From the NCBI RefSeq assembly GCF_019351405.1, contig NZ_JAHWZX010000004.1:236318-300317 (forward strand): a DNA stretch of 64,000 nucleotides, written 5' to 3'. Shown in pieces: positions 21,290-31,265 of this stretch (the stretch's first letter is position 1; the number at the start of each line of letters is the position of its first letter). Below the pieces are notes generated by a model. It saw only the letters and a list, made by a program, of their open reading frames with translations, did not search any database and was not told the origin of the DNA. The translations under genes and the position numbers were made by a program. The DNA comes from Stakelama flava (GTDB taxonomy: Bacteria > Pseudomonadota > Alphaproteobacteria > Sphingomonadales > Sphingomonadaceae).

Positions 21290-22777
21290 ATGATCGAGCA
21301 TTTCGACGTGGTGATCGTCGGCGCAGGTATTTCCGGCATTGCTGCGGCATATCATCTGCAGAAACGCTGCCCCGATCGAAGCCATGTCGTGCTGGAAGCG
21401 CGCGACACGCCGGGCGGGACATGGGACCTGTTCCGCTATCCTGGCGTGCGTTCGGACAGCGACATGCATACGCTGGGCTTTTCATTCCGCCCCTGGTCCG
21501 ATCAAAAGTCGATCGCCGACGGGCCGACGATCCTTTCCTATCTGACGGGAACCACGAGGCAATTCGGAATCGACCGCCATATCCGGTTGGCGCATCGCGT
21601 TATTGCCGCGAACTGGTCAAGCGCTGACGCGATATGGACGGTTGAGGTGGATACAAAGGGCGAAAGCCGACGCTTCACCTGCAATTTCCTTTTCATGTGT
21701 CCAGGCTATTATCGCTACGATCGAGGCTATACGCCCGATTTCGAAGGACGCGACGATTTCGCCGGCCGCATCGTCCACCCACAATTCTGGCCCGCTGATC
21801 TCGATTACAGCGAAAGGCGCGTCGTCGTGATCGGCAGCGGCGCGACGGCGGTCACGCTGGTCCCCGCGTTGGCCGGGCCGGCCGCGCACGTCACGATGCT
21901 GCAACGCTCACCCACCTATATCGTGTCACGGCCAAGTCGTGACCGGGTCGCCAACTGGTTGCGCAAGTTGCTGTCCGAGGCGGCGGCGCATCGGCTAACG
22001 CGCTGGAAAAATGTGTTGTTTCAGCAATTTTTCTATCAGCTGGCGCGCAAACAGCCTGAACGGGTGAAGCGACGCCTTATCGCCATGGCGCGGCGCCATC
22101 TGAGTGACGATTATGACGTGCAAACCCATTTCACCCCCGATTACGATCCTTGGGATCAGCGGCTGTGCCTGGTTCCCGATGCCGACCTGTTCAGCGCGAT
22201 CCGGGAGGGGCGGGCGTCTGTCGTGACCGGCCATATCGATCGCTTTACGCGCACCGGCATCCGGTTGCGATCGGGTGAGGACTTGCCCGCCGACATTATC
22301 GTCACCGCCACGGGGCTGGAATTGCAGCTGATGAGCGACATCGCGCTCAGCATTGATGGCAAGCCGGTCGATGCGAGCGAATCGTTCAGCTATAAGGGCA
22401 TGATGTTTTCCGACATTCCCAATCTGGCGCTGTCATTCGGCTATACCAATGCATCCTGGACGCTGAAGGCGGAACTGACCGCCATCTATGTCTGCCGCCT
22501 GCTCGACACGATGGCGGCGCGCGCGATGCGCCAGTGCACGCCGCGCGTTGCGGGCGAGGTGACGGAATTACCGTTTCTCGACTTCACCTCCGGCTATGTC
22601 CGCCGGGCGCAAGATAAATTTCCGCGCCGAGGCGCGACCGGCCCGTGGCGCGTGAACCAGAATTATCTGAAGGACATGCTGGCATTGCGCTATGGCCCGG
22701 TGGACGATCAAATGGTGTTTTCCAACCCCGGCCGTTGGCATGATGACCAGAAAAAAGCACGCAAGGCACCTGCATAG
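21290..22777 (+). CDS. Flavin monooxygenase, type I Baeyer-Villiger class
   Basis: A 495-residue FAD/NADPH monooxygenase. VVIVGAGISGIAAAYHL is the FAD dinucleotide fold, VVVIGSGATAVTLVPAL the NADPH fold, and FAGRIVHPQFWP fits the type I fingerprint FxGxxxHxxxWP. Such enzymes insert oxygen into ketones or oxidise S/N atoms. The ATG at 21290 is preferred over an in-frame TTG at 21269. No alcohol dehydrogenase or esterase partner is adjacent, so the substrate is unknown. A strong hairpin lies over its ribosome-binding site. Confidence 0.92.
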   Translation: MIEHFDVVIVGAGISGIAAAYHLQKRCPDRSHVVLEARDTPGGTWDLFRYPGVRSDSDMHTLGFSFRPWSDQKSIADGPTILSYLTGTTRQFGIDRHIRLAHRVIAANWSSADAIWTVEVDTKGESRRFTCNFLFMCPGYYRYDRGYTPDFEGRDDFAGRIVHPQFWPADLDYSERRVVVIGSGATAVTLVPALAGPAAHVTMLQRSPTYIVSRPSRDRVANWLRKLLSEAAAHRLTRWKNVLFQQFFYQLARKQPERVKRRLIAMARRHLSDDYDVQTHFTPDYDPWDQRLCLVPDADLFSAIREGRASVVTGHIDRFTRTGIRLRSGEDLPADIIVTATGLELQLMSDIALSIDGKPVDASESFSYKGMMFSDIPNLALSFGYTNASWTLKAELTAIYVCRLLDTMAARAMRQCTPRVAGEVTELPFLDFTSGYVRRAQDKFPRRGATGPWRVNQNYLKDMLALRYGPVDDQMVFSNPGRWHDDQKKARKAPA

Positions 22778-22852
22778 GGGTTGCGTTCCGGGTGGTTTTT
22801 TCCGCAACGCAGCAGCCTTGTTGACAGTTACGCTCGCGGGAGCACGCACATT

Positions 22853-23635
22853 ATGAATCACGCCGCGTCCGACGCGCCAAATCAAGCCGCATCCGCCGGG
22901 TTGCAACCACCGCCAGACGGTCTGCTTCGCGGGGCGAGCCTGTTCCTCGATTTCGACGGAACGCTGGTCGAAATCGCTTCGCGGCCCGACGGCGTGGCGG
23001 TCGATCAGCGACTGCGGGCGCTGATCCTGCGTCTGGGCGAGCGGCTGGACGGGCGTATGGCGGTGGTCAGCGGACGCCCGGCGGATACAATCGCCGAATA
23101 TCTGGGAACCGGATTCGCGATCAGCGGCAGCCACGGACTGGAAATGCGTTGGGCCGATGGTCGCCGCGACGCGCCCGACCGTCCCGATGGCTTGGTCGAG
23201 GCGGTCGCCCGGCTGCGCCGGTTCGCCGATGAGCATGCCGGGATGCTGGTGGAGGAAAAACCCTATGGCGTCGGCCTGCATTTTCGCGAAGCCGAAGGCG
23301 ACAGGGCTGAAGCGGCCGCGCGCGAGATTTCGGAGCGGCTGGCCGGCGAAACCGGCATGCAGCTTCAGGCGGGGAAAAAGGTGTTCGAACTGCGCGCGGC
23401 GGGCGCCGACAAGGGCGAAGCGATTGCCGCGTTCATGGCAAGCGCTCCTTTTGCCGGGCACACCCCGCTGTTCCTGGGCGATGACAAGACCGATGAACAT
23501 GGTTTCGCCGTGGTGCGCGATCAGGGCGGGGCCGGGGTGCTGGTCGGCGAACCGCGCGAAACCGCTGCGCGCTATCGGCTGGATGGGGTAAACGAAACGC
23601 TCGCCTGGCTCGAAATTGCGGCGGAGGCGGTATGA
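22853..23635 (+). CDS. otsB: Trehalose-6-phosphate phosphatase
   Basis: A 260-residue HAD phosphatase releasing trehalose from trehalose-6-phosphate. The nucleophile motif is LFLDFDGTLVEIA; motif II lies around VVSGRPADTIAEYLG; the metal-binding motif is LGDDKTDEHGF. GGGAG precedes the ATG at 22853. It is the first gene of a three-gene unit; its stop overlaps the GH15 start (ATGA). Confidence 0.95.
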   Translation: MNHAASDAPNQAASAGLQPPPDGLLRGASLFLDFDGTLVEIASRPDGVAVDQRLRALILRLGERLDGRMAVVSGRPADTIAEYLGTGFAISGSHGLEMRWADGRRDAPDRPDGLVEAVARLRRFADEHAGMLVEEKPYGVGLHFREAEGDRAEAAAREISERLAGETGMQLQAGKKVFELRAAGADKGEAIAAFMASAPFAGHTPLFLGDDKTDEHGFAVVRDQGGAGVLVGEPRETAARYRLDGVNETLAWLEIAAEAV

Positions 23636-25434
23636 CGCAGGCAACCGAGATGGACCTGTGGCCGATCGGCAATTGTCAGGTCGCGGGACTGATCGACCGG
23701 TCGGCGCGGCTGGTATGGGGATGCGTTCCCCGGTTCGACGGCGATCCGGCCTTTTCCTCGCTGCTCGACGGGCGCGATCCCGATTCGTCGGATGCGGTCG
23801 GTCTGTGGGCGATCGACATGGAGGATTGCGCCACAATTGAGCAGGATTATGTGCGCAACACGCCGATCCTGCGTAGCGTGCTGACCGATCAACAGGGCAA
23901 TTCGGTCGAACTGATCGATTTCTGCCCGCGCTTTCAGCGGCTGGGGCGGATGTACCGCCCCGTTTCCTTCGCGCGCATCGTCCGCCCGTTGCACGGGTCC
24001 CCGCGGATCAGGGTGCGTCTTCGCCCGACCCGCAACTGGGGCGATCCGAATGTCGTGCGTACCAGCGGATCGAACCATATCCGTTATCTTCTGGAAGGCG
24101 TGCAGCTTCGCCTTTCCACCAATGCCCCGGTCGGCCTGTTGCAGGAGGAGCGCACGTTTCGCGTGGAAAAGCCGCTCCATTTCTTCCTGGGCCCCGACGA
24201 AAGCTTTTCCGGCGACATCGCGCTGAGCATCGAAGAGATGTTGCGCTACACCACCCAGCATTGGCAGGAATGGACGCGCGGCCTGGCCACGCCCTTCGAA
24301 TGGCAGGAAGTGGTCATCCGTTGCGCGATCACGCTGAAACTGTGCCAGTATGAGGAAACAGGCGCGATCGTCGCTGCGCTCACTACCTCAATCCCCGAAC
24401 ATGAAGGGTCGGAACGCAACTGGGACTACCGCTATTGCTGGATTCGCGACGCTTACTACACCGTGCAGGCGCTCAACCGGGTGGGCGCGCTCGACGTGCT
24501 GGAGGGCTATCTCAGCTATCTGCGCAACATCGTCGATGAAGCGAAGGGCGGTATGATCCAGCCGCTTTACGGCGTGCTGGGGGAGGCGACGCTGGTCGAA
24601 CGCGTCGCGCCGCGGCTGGCCGGCTATCGCGGGCAGGGGCCGGTTCGCGTCGGCAATCAGGCCTATGAACAGGTGCAGCACGATGCCTATGGCCAGATCG
24701 TGCTGTCGAACGTGCAGGCATTTTTCGACCATCGCCTGTTCCGGATTGCGGGGCGGGAGGATTTCGAATCGCTCGAACGCGTCGGCGAACGGGCGTGGGA
24801 ACTGTATGACAAACCCGATGCAGGATTGTGGGAGCTTCGCACCCGCCAATCGGTGCACACCTATTCCGCGGCGATGTGCTGGGCCGCGTGCGACCGGTTG
24901 GCCAATGCGGCCGAGCGCCTTGGGTTGGACGAACGGCAGGATTTCTGGGCGGAACGCGCCGCGGCGATGCGCGCGACAATCGAGGATTCGGCGTGGCGAG
25001 CCGATACCAACCGCATGTCGGCTACGTTCGGCGGCGATGATCTGGATGCCAGCCTGCTGCAATTGCTGGAATTGCGCTTCCTCTCTCCGGACGATGAACG
25101 TTTTCTCGGCACGCTGGCGGCAACCGAACAGGGGTTAAGGCGCGGCTCGCATATGCTACGCTATGCGACGGAAGACGATTTCGGGCTTCCGCACACTGCG
25201 TTCAACGTCTGCACCTTCTGGTTGATAGAGGCGCTGCATTTCACCGGACGGAACGCGGATGCCCGTGAATTGTTTGAAGAAATGCTGTCCCGCCGGACGG
25301 AGGCCGGGTTGTTGTCGGAAGACATCGATCCCGCCAGCGGGGAGTTGTGGGGGAATTATCCTCAAACATACTCGCTCGTCGGGATGATCAACTGTGCCGT
25401 GCTGTTGAGCCAACCGTGGAGCGCCATACGATGA
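23632..25434 (+). CDS. Glycoside hydrolase family 15 protein (glucoamylase/trehalase-like)
   Basis: A 600-residue cytoplasmic (alpha/alpha)6-barrel hydrolase; no signal peptide is present. NWDYRYCWIRDAYYTVQAL carries the characteristic acid region, and YPQTYSLVGMINCAVLLSQ is the conserved C-terminus. GH15 members include glucoamylases and trehalases. Sandwiched between otsB and otsA with 4-bp overlaps on both sides, it may act on trehalose or an alpha-glucan precursor (inference from context). Confidence 0.9.
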   Translation: MTQATEMDLWPIGNCQVAGLIDRSARLVWGCVPRFDGDPAFSSLLDGRDPDSSDAVGLWAIDMEDCATIEQDYVRNTPILRSVLTDQQGNSVELIDFCPRFQRLGRMYRPVSFARIVRPLHGSPRIRVRLRPTRNWGDPNVVRTSGSNHIRYLLEGVQLRLSTNAPVGLLQEERTFRVEKPLHFFLGPDESFSGDIALSIEEMLRYTTQHWQEWTRGLATPFEWQEVVIRCAITLKLCQYEETGAIVAALTTSIPEHEGSERNWDYRYCWIRDAYYTVQALNRVGALDVLEGYLSYLRNIVDEAKGGMIQPLYGVLGEATLVERVAPRLAGYRGQGPVRVGNQAYEQVQHDAYGQIVLSNVQAFFDHRLFRIAGREDFESLERVGERAWELYDKPDAGLWELRTRQSVHTYSAAMCWAACDRLANAAERLGLDERQDFWAERAAAMRATIEDSAWRADTNRMSATFGGDDLDASLLQLLELRFLSPDDERFLGTLAATEQGLRRGSHMLRYATEDDFGLPHTAFNVCTFWLIEALHFTGRNADARELFEEMLSRRTEAGLLSEDIDPASGELWGNYPQTYSLVGMINCAVLLSQPWSAIR

Positions 25435-26834
25435 GCCGCCTGATAATCATTTCGAACCGCGTTTCGGCTCCCAAGGACTCCCATTCGGGGGCGCAGGGCG
25501 GGCTGGCGGTCGCGTTGGCGGCGGCGCTGCGCGAAAATGGTGGCATATGGTTCGGCTGGTCGGGCGAGGTGACGGAGAATTTTACCGGCGACATCAATTT
25601 TCAACGGCGCGCCGGGGTTACCGCCGCGACGATCGACCTCGAACAGCAGGACGTCGAGGAATATTATAACGGCTATGCCAATCGCACGCTGTGGCCGCTT
25701 TTCCATTATCGGATCGATCTTGCAGAATATGAACGCGGCTTTGCGGGCGGTTATGTCCGGGTGAACGACCGGTTTGCGGATACCGTCCGTCCGCTGATCG
25801 AGCCGGACGATGTCGTGTGGATTCAGGACTATCACATGTTTCCGCTGGGTCAGGCTCTGCGTGATCGCGGGTGCAAGAACCGTATCGGATTCTTTCTGCA
25901 CATCCCCTGGCCGCCGCGCCGGCTTCTCGGCACGCTGCCCGAAGCGTCCGATCTGGTGCGCACCATGTTCGCCTATGACGTGGTGGGATTTCATACCGAG
26001 GAATGGCTAGAATCGTTTCGCGATTTCGCGATCAAGGACCTCGGCGCGGAAGAAGGCGAGGGCAACACGCTGAAACTGGGCGATCACACGCTTGAGGCGA
26101 TTGCCGCCCCGATCGGCATTGATTGCAAGGAATTTATCGAGGGCGCGAACAGCCCCGCCGCGCGGCTCGCCTTTCGCCAGATGCGCGACAGCGCGGTGGG
26201 GCGCGATATGATCGTCGGCGTCGACCGGCTGGATTATTCCAAGGGGCTGGAAGAGCGGTTTCGCGGGTATGAACGCTTTCTTGAGCGCCACCCGGAAGAG
26301 CGCAAGGAAATCTTCATGCTGCAGATCGCGCCACCTTCGCGTGCCGGGGTGGAAAGCTATCAGAAGATCCGTACCACGCTTGAAGGGCTGGCCGGGCATA
26401 TCAACGGCGCCTATGCCGATGTCGACTGGGTGCCGATCCGCTACGTCAATCAGGGCTATCCGCGCGATCAGCTTGCCGGCATCTACCGCGCGGCGCGGAT
26501 TGGGTTGGTCACCCCGCTGCGCGACGGGATGAATCTGGTCGCAAAGGAATATGTCGCGGCGCAGGACCCCGAAAATCCCGGCGTTCTGATCCTGTCGCAT
26601 TTTGCGGGCGCGGCGGCGCAGCTTCGCGAGGGCGCGGTGCTGATCAATCCCTACAGCGCGGAGGAAATGTCCGACGCCATCGTCCAGGCGCTGCGCATGG
26701 AACGTCAGGAACGCATCGACCGCTGGCGGGTGATGATGGACAATGTCGAAAAGGAAGACGTGATCTGGTGGCGAAAGCGCTTCACCAACGCGTTGATAGG
26801 CAAGGCGCTGGAAACCGCCGAAGCCGCGGAATAG
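25431..26834 (+). CDS. otsA: Trehalose-6-phosphate synthase
   Basis: A 467-residue GT20 glycosyltransferase joining UDP-glucose and glucose-6-phosphate. Motifs are the N-terminal NRVSAPKDSHSGAQGGLAVAL, VWIQDYHMFPLGQ, VGVDRLDYSKGLEERF and LRDGMNLVAKEYVAAQ. The ATG at 25431 overlaps the GH15 stop (ATGA). Last gene of the trehalose operon; makes the substrate of OtsB for osmotic and desiccation protection. Confidence 0.97.
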   Translation: MSRLIIISNRVSAPKDSHSGAQGGLAVALAAALRENGGIWFGWSGEVTENFTGDINFQRRAGVTAATIDLEQQDVEEYYNGYANRTLWPLFHYRIDLAEYERGFAGGYVRVNDRFADTVRPLIEPDDVVWIQDYHMFPLGQALRDRGCKNRIGFFLHIPWPPRRLLGTLPEASDLVRTMFAYDVVGFHTEEWLESFRDFAIKDLGAEEGEGNTLKLGDHTLEAIAAPIGIDCKEFIEGANSPAARLAFRQMRDSAVGRDMIVGVDRLDYSKGLEERFRGYERFLERHPEERKEIFMLQIAPPSRAGVESYQKIRTTLEGLAGHINGAYADVDWVPIRYVNQGYPRDQLAGIYRAARIGLVTPLRDGMNLVAKEYVAAQDPENPGVLILSHFAGAAAQLREGAVLINPYSAEEMSDAIVQALRMERQERIDRWRVMMDNVEKEDVIWWRKRFTNALIGKALETAEAAE

Positions 26835-26873
26835 CTCCATTACGGCGCAGCAAGCGCGACTTACCTGCTACGT

Positions 26874-26964
26874 CGTCATCGCGAGGAGCGCAGCGACGCG
26901 GCGATCCACCGTCCTCGGTGGCCGCGCATCTGGATTGCCGCGCCCCTGCGGGGCTCGCAATGAC
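26874..26964. repeat. Dispersed intergenic palindromic repeat
   Basis: The block starts GTCATCGCGAGGAGCGCAGC, reads inward to GGCGATCCA, and returns as TGGATTGCC to GGGCTCGCAATGAC. It forms a long imperfect hairpin of the kind scattered between genes in many alphaproteobacterial genomes. It lies between the convergent otsA and GNAT genes and may serve as a transcription end. Only one copy is in the window. Confidence 0.65.
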
Positions 26965-27031
26965 AATGGTGCTATGAGTTCAGGTCATTGCACCTTGCTA
27001 CCAAGCTGCCCCCGCCGTTCGGAGCAGGATT

Positions 27032-27496
27032 TTACCTGTCCAGAAACAGTTTCATGCCGACATGGCTGGCGACAAAGCCAAGCCGTTCGTAAAAACGGTG
27101 CGCGCGGGTGCGTGCGCGGTTCGAGGTCAGTTGCACGACTATGCATCCTTTTTCGCGACTGCGCTCGATCGCCCAGCGCATCATCGCTTCGCCATAGCCG
27201 CGCCCGCGAACGCTTTCGTCGATCCGAACCGCCTCTATCAGCCCGCGCCAGCCGCCGTGAAACAAAAGGCCGGGAATGAAGGTCAATTGGAACGTGCCGA
27301 CGACCCGGCCGTCGACCTGCGCCACCAATAGTCGATTGTCGGGGTTGGCGGCCATCGCATCGAATGCGGCGCGATAGCCCGGATCAAGCGGCGGGCCGGA
27401 CGAATCATCTTCCCCGCCCATTTGATCCTGTGCCAACAGCGAAATGATCGCCGGCAGATCATCGGCGGTGGCATCGCGTATGACGAGGTCGGTCAT
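27032..27496 (-). CDS. GNAT family N-acetyltransferase
   Basis: A 154-residue acetyl-CoA transferase fold. VIRDATADDLPAI at the start, the motif A region VRIDESVRGRGYGEAMMRWAI (acetyl-CoA pyrophosphate loop RGRGYG) and the RAHRFYERLGF motif B are clear. The ATG at 27496 has AAGGA 8 bases upstream; an ATG three codons earlier (27505) is possible. It overlaps the end of the carboxylase alpha gene and is likely the last gene of the leucine operon. Substrate unknown. Confidence 0.88.
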   Translation of the reverse strand: MTDLVIRDATADDLPAIISLLAQDQMGGEDDSSGPPLDPGYRAAFDAMAANPDNRLLVAQVDGRVVGTFQLTFIPGLLFHGGWRGLIEAVRIDESVRGRGYGEAMMRWAIERSREKGCIVVQLTSNRARTRAHRFYERLGFVASHVGMKLFLDR

Positions 27497-27497
27497 G

Positions 27498-29423
27498 TCA
27501 GCCATCCTTCGCGTCGGCGGCGGCATCGGTGGATTTTGCCGGTTCGATACGGATGAGCAACGTTCCTTCCTTCACCTGGCTTCCCGCTTCCGCCGAAAGT
27601 TCGCTTACCGTGCCGTCAAAGGGAGCGGTGAGCGTGTGTTCCATCTTCATCGCTTCGAGCGTGAGCAGCTTCTGGCCGTTCGCAACGCTGTCGCCTTGCG
27701 CGATATCGACCGCGATGACCTTGCCCGGCATCGGCGCCTTGATCTCACCATCACTTGCCGAGGCGCCTGTGCGGGCAAGGGCGTGCGGCGTTTCGAATAG
27801 AAAGGCATTGCCGTTTTCGAACACCAATATCCCATCAGAATCGATCTCGCGCGGCAGGAAGGGGTCGGGCGGCGACTGGACAAGATCGAACACGCGGACT
27901 TCGCCCTTATGCACGACAGCCGTTAGCGACCGGGAAGGGGCGTTAAGGCGAAAGCCCGACCACTGGCTCCAGACGTCATACGGGTCGCGATACTCGGCAG
28001 TGCCGTCGATATGCGCGCGCGCGCCTGCGCCGATCCACCATGCTGCCTCGGACGGTTCGGCCGCGCCCGCAAGCGTTTCCAGATGATCGCCGATATAGCC
28101 GGTGGTCACCGTGGCGTCGCGGAATTCGTCGCTGAGCAGGCAATTGCGAAGGAACGCTGCGTTGGTCTTTACCGGCCAGATCGCGACGTCGTCGATCGCC
28201 TCGGCCAGCGTATCGATGGCGGCTGCGCGTGTTTCTTCGTGCACGATCAGCTTGGCGATCATCGGATCGTAGAACGGCGTGACCTCGTCGCCTGCCATCA
28301 CCGCGCTGTCGCAGCGAATATCGTCGGGCAGGGAAAAGACCCGCAGCGGCCCGGTGGAAGGGAGAAAGCCGGTCACCGGGTCTTCGGCATAGAGCCGCGC
28401 CTCGATTGCATAGCCATGGATAGACAGGTCGTCCTGCGTGCAGGGTAGTGGCTCGCCGCTTGCCACGCGAAGCTGCCATTCGACCAGATCCTGTCCGGTA
28501 ATCGCTTCGGTCACTGGATGTTCGACCTGAAGCCGGGTGTTCATCTCCATGAACCAGGTGCGATCCGCCGACAGCCCCTGCGAGGCATCGGCGATGAATT
28601 CCACTGTGCCCGCGCCGACATAATCGACCGCCTGTGCGGCGCGCACAGCAGCCGCGCAGATCGCCTCGCGCGCCTCGTTGCTCATACCGGGGGCGGGGGC
28701 TTCCTCGATGACTTTCTGGTGGCGGCGTTGCAGCGTGCAGTCGCGTTCGAACAGGTGAACGACATTGCCTTGGGCATCGCCGAAAATCTGCACTTCGATA
28801 TGACGCGGGGTGAGGATGTATTTCTCGATGAGCACGCGGTCATCGCTGAACGAAGCGGATGCTTCGCGCTTGCACGAGGCCAGCATGTCGGCGAAGTCGC
28901 TCGGATCGTCGACACGGCGCATCCCCTTGCCGCCGCCTCCGGCAACCGCCTTGATCAGCACGGGATAGCCGATTTCGTCAGCCTTTGCCTTCAGCGTATC
29001 GGGCGACTGGTCCTTGCCCAGATAGCCCGGCGTGGTTGGAACGCCCGCATCCTGCATCAGCTTCTTGGCGGCGTCCTTCAGCCCCATCGCGCGGATGCTT
29101 TTCGCGTCCGGCCCGACCCAGATCAAACCCGCCGCCTTCACAGCCTCGGCGAAATCGGCGTTTTCCGACAGGAAGCCATAGCCGGGATGAATCGCTTGCG
29201 CTCCGCTGTCCTTCGCCGCGCGGATGATGCGTTGGCCGTCGAGATAACTTTCGGCAGCGGGGGAGGGGCCGATATGCACCGCCTCATCAGCTTCGCGCAC
29301 ATGCAGCGCGGTGGTGTCTGCATCCGAATAAACGGCGATGGTACGGATGCCGAGCCTGCGCGCGGTGCGGATGACGCGGCAGGCGATTTCGCCGCGATTG
29401 GCGATCAGAAGGGACTGGATCAT
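27498..29423 (-). CDS. mccA: 3-methylcrotonyl-CoA carboxylase alpha (biotin) subunit
   Basis: A 641-residue biotin carboxylase plus biotin carrier. The N-terminal LLIANRGEIACRVIRTARRLG, ATP-grasp loop AVAGGGGKGMRRV and FMEMNTRLQVEHPVTE define the carboxylase; EAMKMEH near the end carries the biotin lysine. Acyl-CoA carboxylases share this layout; the position next to ivd and a matching beta subunit points to methylcrotonyl-CoA and leucine breakdown. The ATG at 29423 follows GAGG and lies 9 bp after the mccB stop. Confidence 0.92.
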   Translation of the reverse strand: MIQSLLIANRGEIACRVIRTARRLGIRTIAVYSDADTTALHVREADEAVHIGPSPAAESYLDGQRIIRAAKDSGAQAIHPGYGFLSENADFAEAVKAAGLIWVGPDAKSIRAMGLKDAAKKLMQDAGVPTTPGYLGKDQSPDTLKAKADEIGYPVLIKAVAGGGGKGMRRVDDPSDFADMLASCKREASASFSDDRVLIEKYILTPRHIEVQIFGDAQGNVVHLFERDCTLQRRHQKVIEEAPAPGMSNEAREAICAAAVRAAQAVDYVGAGTVEFIADASQGLSADRTWFMEMNTRLQVEHPVTEAITGQDLVEWQLRVASGEPLPCTQDDLSIHGYAIEARLYAEDPVTGFLPSTGPLRVFSLPDDIRCDSAVMAGDEVTPFYDPMIAKLIVHEETRAAAIDTLAEAIDDVAIWPVKTNAAFLRNCLLSDEFRDATVTTGYIGDHLETLAGAAEPSEAAWWIGAGARAHIDGTAEYRDPYDVWSQWSGFRLNAPSRSLTAVVHKGEVRVFDLVQSPPDPFLPREIDSDGILVFENGNAFLFETPHALARTGASASDGEIKAPMPGKVIAVDIAQGDSVANGQKLLTLEAMKMEHTLTAPFDGTVSELSAEAGSQVKEGTLLIRIEPAKSTDAAADAKDG

Positions 29424-29431
29424 GGTCTGCC

Positions 29432-31033
29432 TCACATCCGGAAGATGCCGAAGCGCGGTGCTTCGGGAACAGGGGCGTTGGCGCAGGCGGCAAGCGCAAG
29501 GCCGAGGACGTCGCGGGTCTGGGCAGGGTCAATGATCCCGTCATCCCATAGTCGCGCGGTTGCGTGCCAGGGATTGCCTTCCTCTTCATATTTCGCGCGG
29601 ATGGGGCCTTTGAATGCTTCGGCCTGATCCTCGCTCCAGTCATCGGCGTCGCGATGCACGGTGGCGAGAACGCTCGCCGCCTGTTCGCCGCCCATCACGC
29701 TGATCCGGCTGTTGGGCCAGGTGAACAGGAAGTTGGGCGAGTAGGCGCGCCCGCACATGCCGTAATTGCCCGCGCCGAAGCTGCCGCCGATCAGCACGGT
29801 GATTTTTGGCACCTGCGCGGTGGCGACGGCGGTGACCAACTTCGCGCCATGTTTGGCGATGCCCTCTGCCTCGTAACTGCCGCCAACCATGAAGCCGGAG
29901 ACATTCTGCAGGAATAGCAGCGGAATCTTTCGCTGGCAGGCAAGCTCAATGAAATGCGCGCCCTTTTGCGCGCTTTGCGAAAAGATCACGCCGTTATTGG
30001 CAAGGATTGCGACCGGCTGGTCATGGATATGCGCGAAACCGCACACCAGCGTATCGCCGTAGAGCGGTTTGAATTCATGAAATTCGCTGCCGTCGACCAG
30101 CCGCGCGATGACTTCGTGCACGTCATAGGGGGCGCGGACATCTTCGGGGATGATGCCGTACAGCTCTTCCGCTGGAAAGCGCGGTTCGCGCATCAGGTCG
30201 CGTGGCGGCGTGTCGGCGTCGGGGGCGGGCAGCGTCGATACGATATCGCGAACGATGGTGAGCGCGTGATGATCGTTTTCCGCAAGATGATCGACCACGC
30301 CCGATGTACGCGCGTGCAGATCGCCGCCGCCCAGATGCTCCGCGCTGATTTCTTCGCCCGTCGCCGCCTTTACCAGCGGCGGCCCGGCGAGGAAGATCGT
30401 ACCCTGTTCGCGCACGATGACGCTTTCGTCCGACATGGCGGGGACATAGGCGCCGCCCGCGGTGCAGCTTCCCATCACGCACGCGATCTGCGCGATCCCC
30501 TGCGCCGACATCTGCGCTTGGTTGTAGAAGATGCGCCCGAAATGGTCGCGGTCGGGGAACACCTCTGCCTGATGCGGCAGGTTCGCCCCGCCCGAATCGA
30601 CCAGATAGATGCACGGCAGCCGGTTCTGCATCGCGATCTCCTGCGCGCGCAGATGCTTTTTGACCGTCATCGGATAATAGGTGCCGCCCTTCACCGTTGC
30701 ATCATTGGCGACAATCATCACCTGCCGCCCGCACACTTGGCCGATGCCGGTGATCATCCCCGCACCGGGTACATCGCCTTCATACATGTCGCACGCGGCG
30801 AGCTGGCTGAGTTCGAGGAAGGGCGAGCCGGGATCGAGCAGCAGTTCGACGCGGTCGCGCGGGAGCAGCTTGCCGCGCGAAACATGCCGTTCGCGGCTCC
30901 TTTCGCTGCCGCCCAGCGCCGCCTTGGCGACATCATCGCGCAGCCTTTGGGCCAGTGCGCGGTTATGGTCGGCCTTGCGGGTGAAATCCTCGCTATCGGG
31001 GCTGTTCCGCGTTTGCAGTGCGGGTGCGCTCAT
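29432..31033 (-). CDS. mccB: 3-methylcrotonyl-CoA carboxylase beta (carboxyltransferase) subunit
   Basis: A 533-residue carboxyltransferase that moves CO2 from biotin to 3-methylcrotonyl-CoA. Features are [38 protein letters not shown], the first oxyanion region [16 protein letters not shown], and [19 protein letters not shown] with MGGEQAA. These match the MCC beta branch better than propionyl-CoA carboxylase. It lies between ivd and mccA in one direction. Confidence 0.94.
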   Translation of the reverse strand: MSAPALQTRNSPDSEDFTRKADHNRALAQRLRDDVAKAALGGSERSRERHVSRGKLLPRDRVELLLDPGSPFLELSQLAACDMYEGDVPGAGMITGIGQVCGRQVMIVANDATVKGGTYYPMTVKKHLRAQEIAMQNRLPCIYLVDSGGANLPHQAEVFPDRDHFGRIFYNQAQMSAQGIAQIACVMGSCTAGGAYVPAMSDESVIVREQGTIFLAGPPLVKAATGEEISAEHLGGGDLHARTSGVVDHLAENDHHALTIVRDIVSTLPAPDADTPPRDLMREPRFPAEELYGIIPEDVRAPYDVHEVIARLVDGSEFHEFKPLYGDTLVCGFAHIHDQPVAILANNGVIFSQSAQKGAHFIELACQRKIPLLFLQNVSGFMVGGSYEAEGIAKHGAKLVTAVATAQVPKITVLIGGSFGAGNYGMCGRAYSPNFLFTWPNSRISVMGGEQAASVLATVHRDADDWSEDQAEAFKGPIRAKYEEEGNPWHATARLWDDGIIDPAQTRDVLGLALAACANAPVPEAPRFGIFRM

Positions 31034-31172
31034 TATCGCTGGCTATCCTCTGTTGTTTTTTCGGGCCTGCTCTACCCGGCACGGATGCGCTTTGAAAGGC
31101 GATTGGGAAGGCGCATGAAACGGCCGGATCGGCTCGCCGCGACGGTCGCGGGTGGACAGGTTGTCATGCGAA

Positions 31173-31212
31173 GCCGGACGGTCCGACGTAGGACAAAAAA
31201 GGACCGCCCGGC
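31173..31212. other. 12-bp stem-loop between ivd and mccB
   Basis: GCCGGACGGTCC and GGACCGCCCGGC pair with one mismatch around a 16-base loop containing an A6 run. It lies in the 232-bp gap between two genes of the same operon. It may be an attenuator, an RNA-processing site or a weak terminator. Confidence 0.5.
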
Positions 31213-31265
31213 CCCGCATGACTGCCGAAACCACGTTTCGGCAAGATTTCGGGCGCTGTGCGGCG

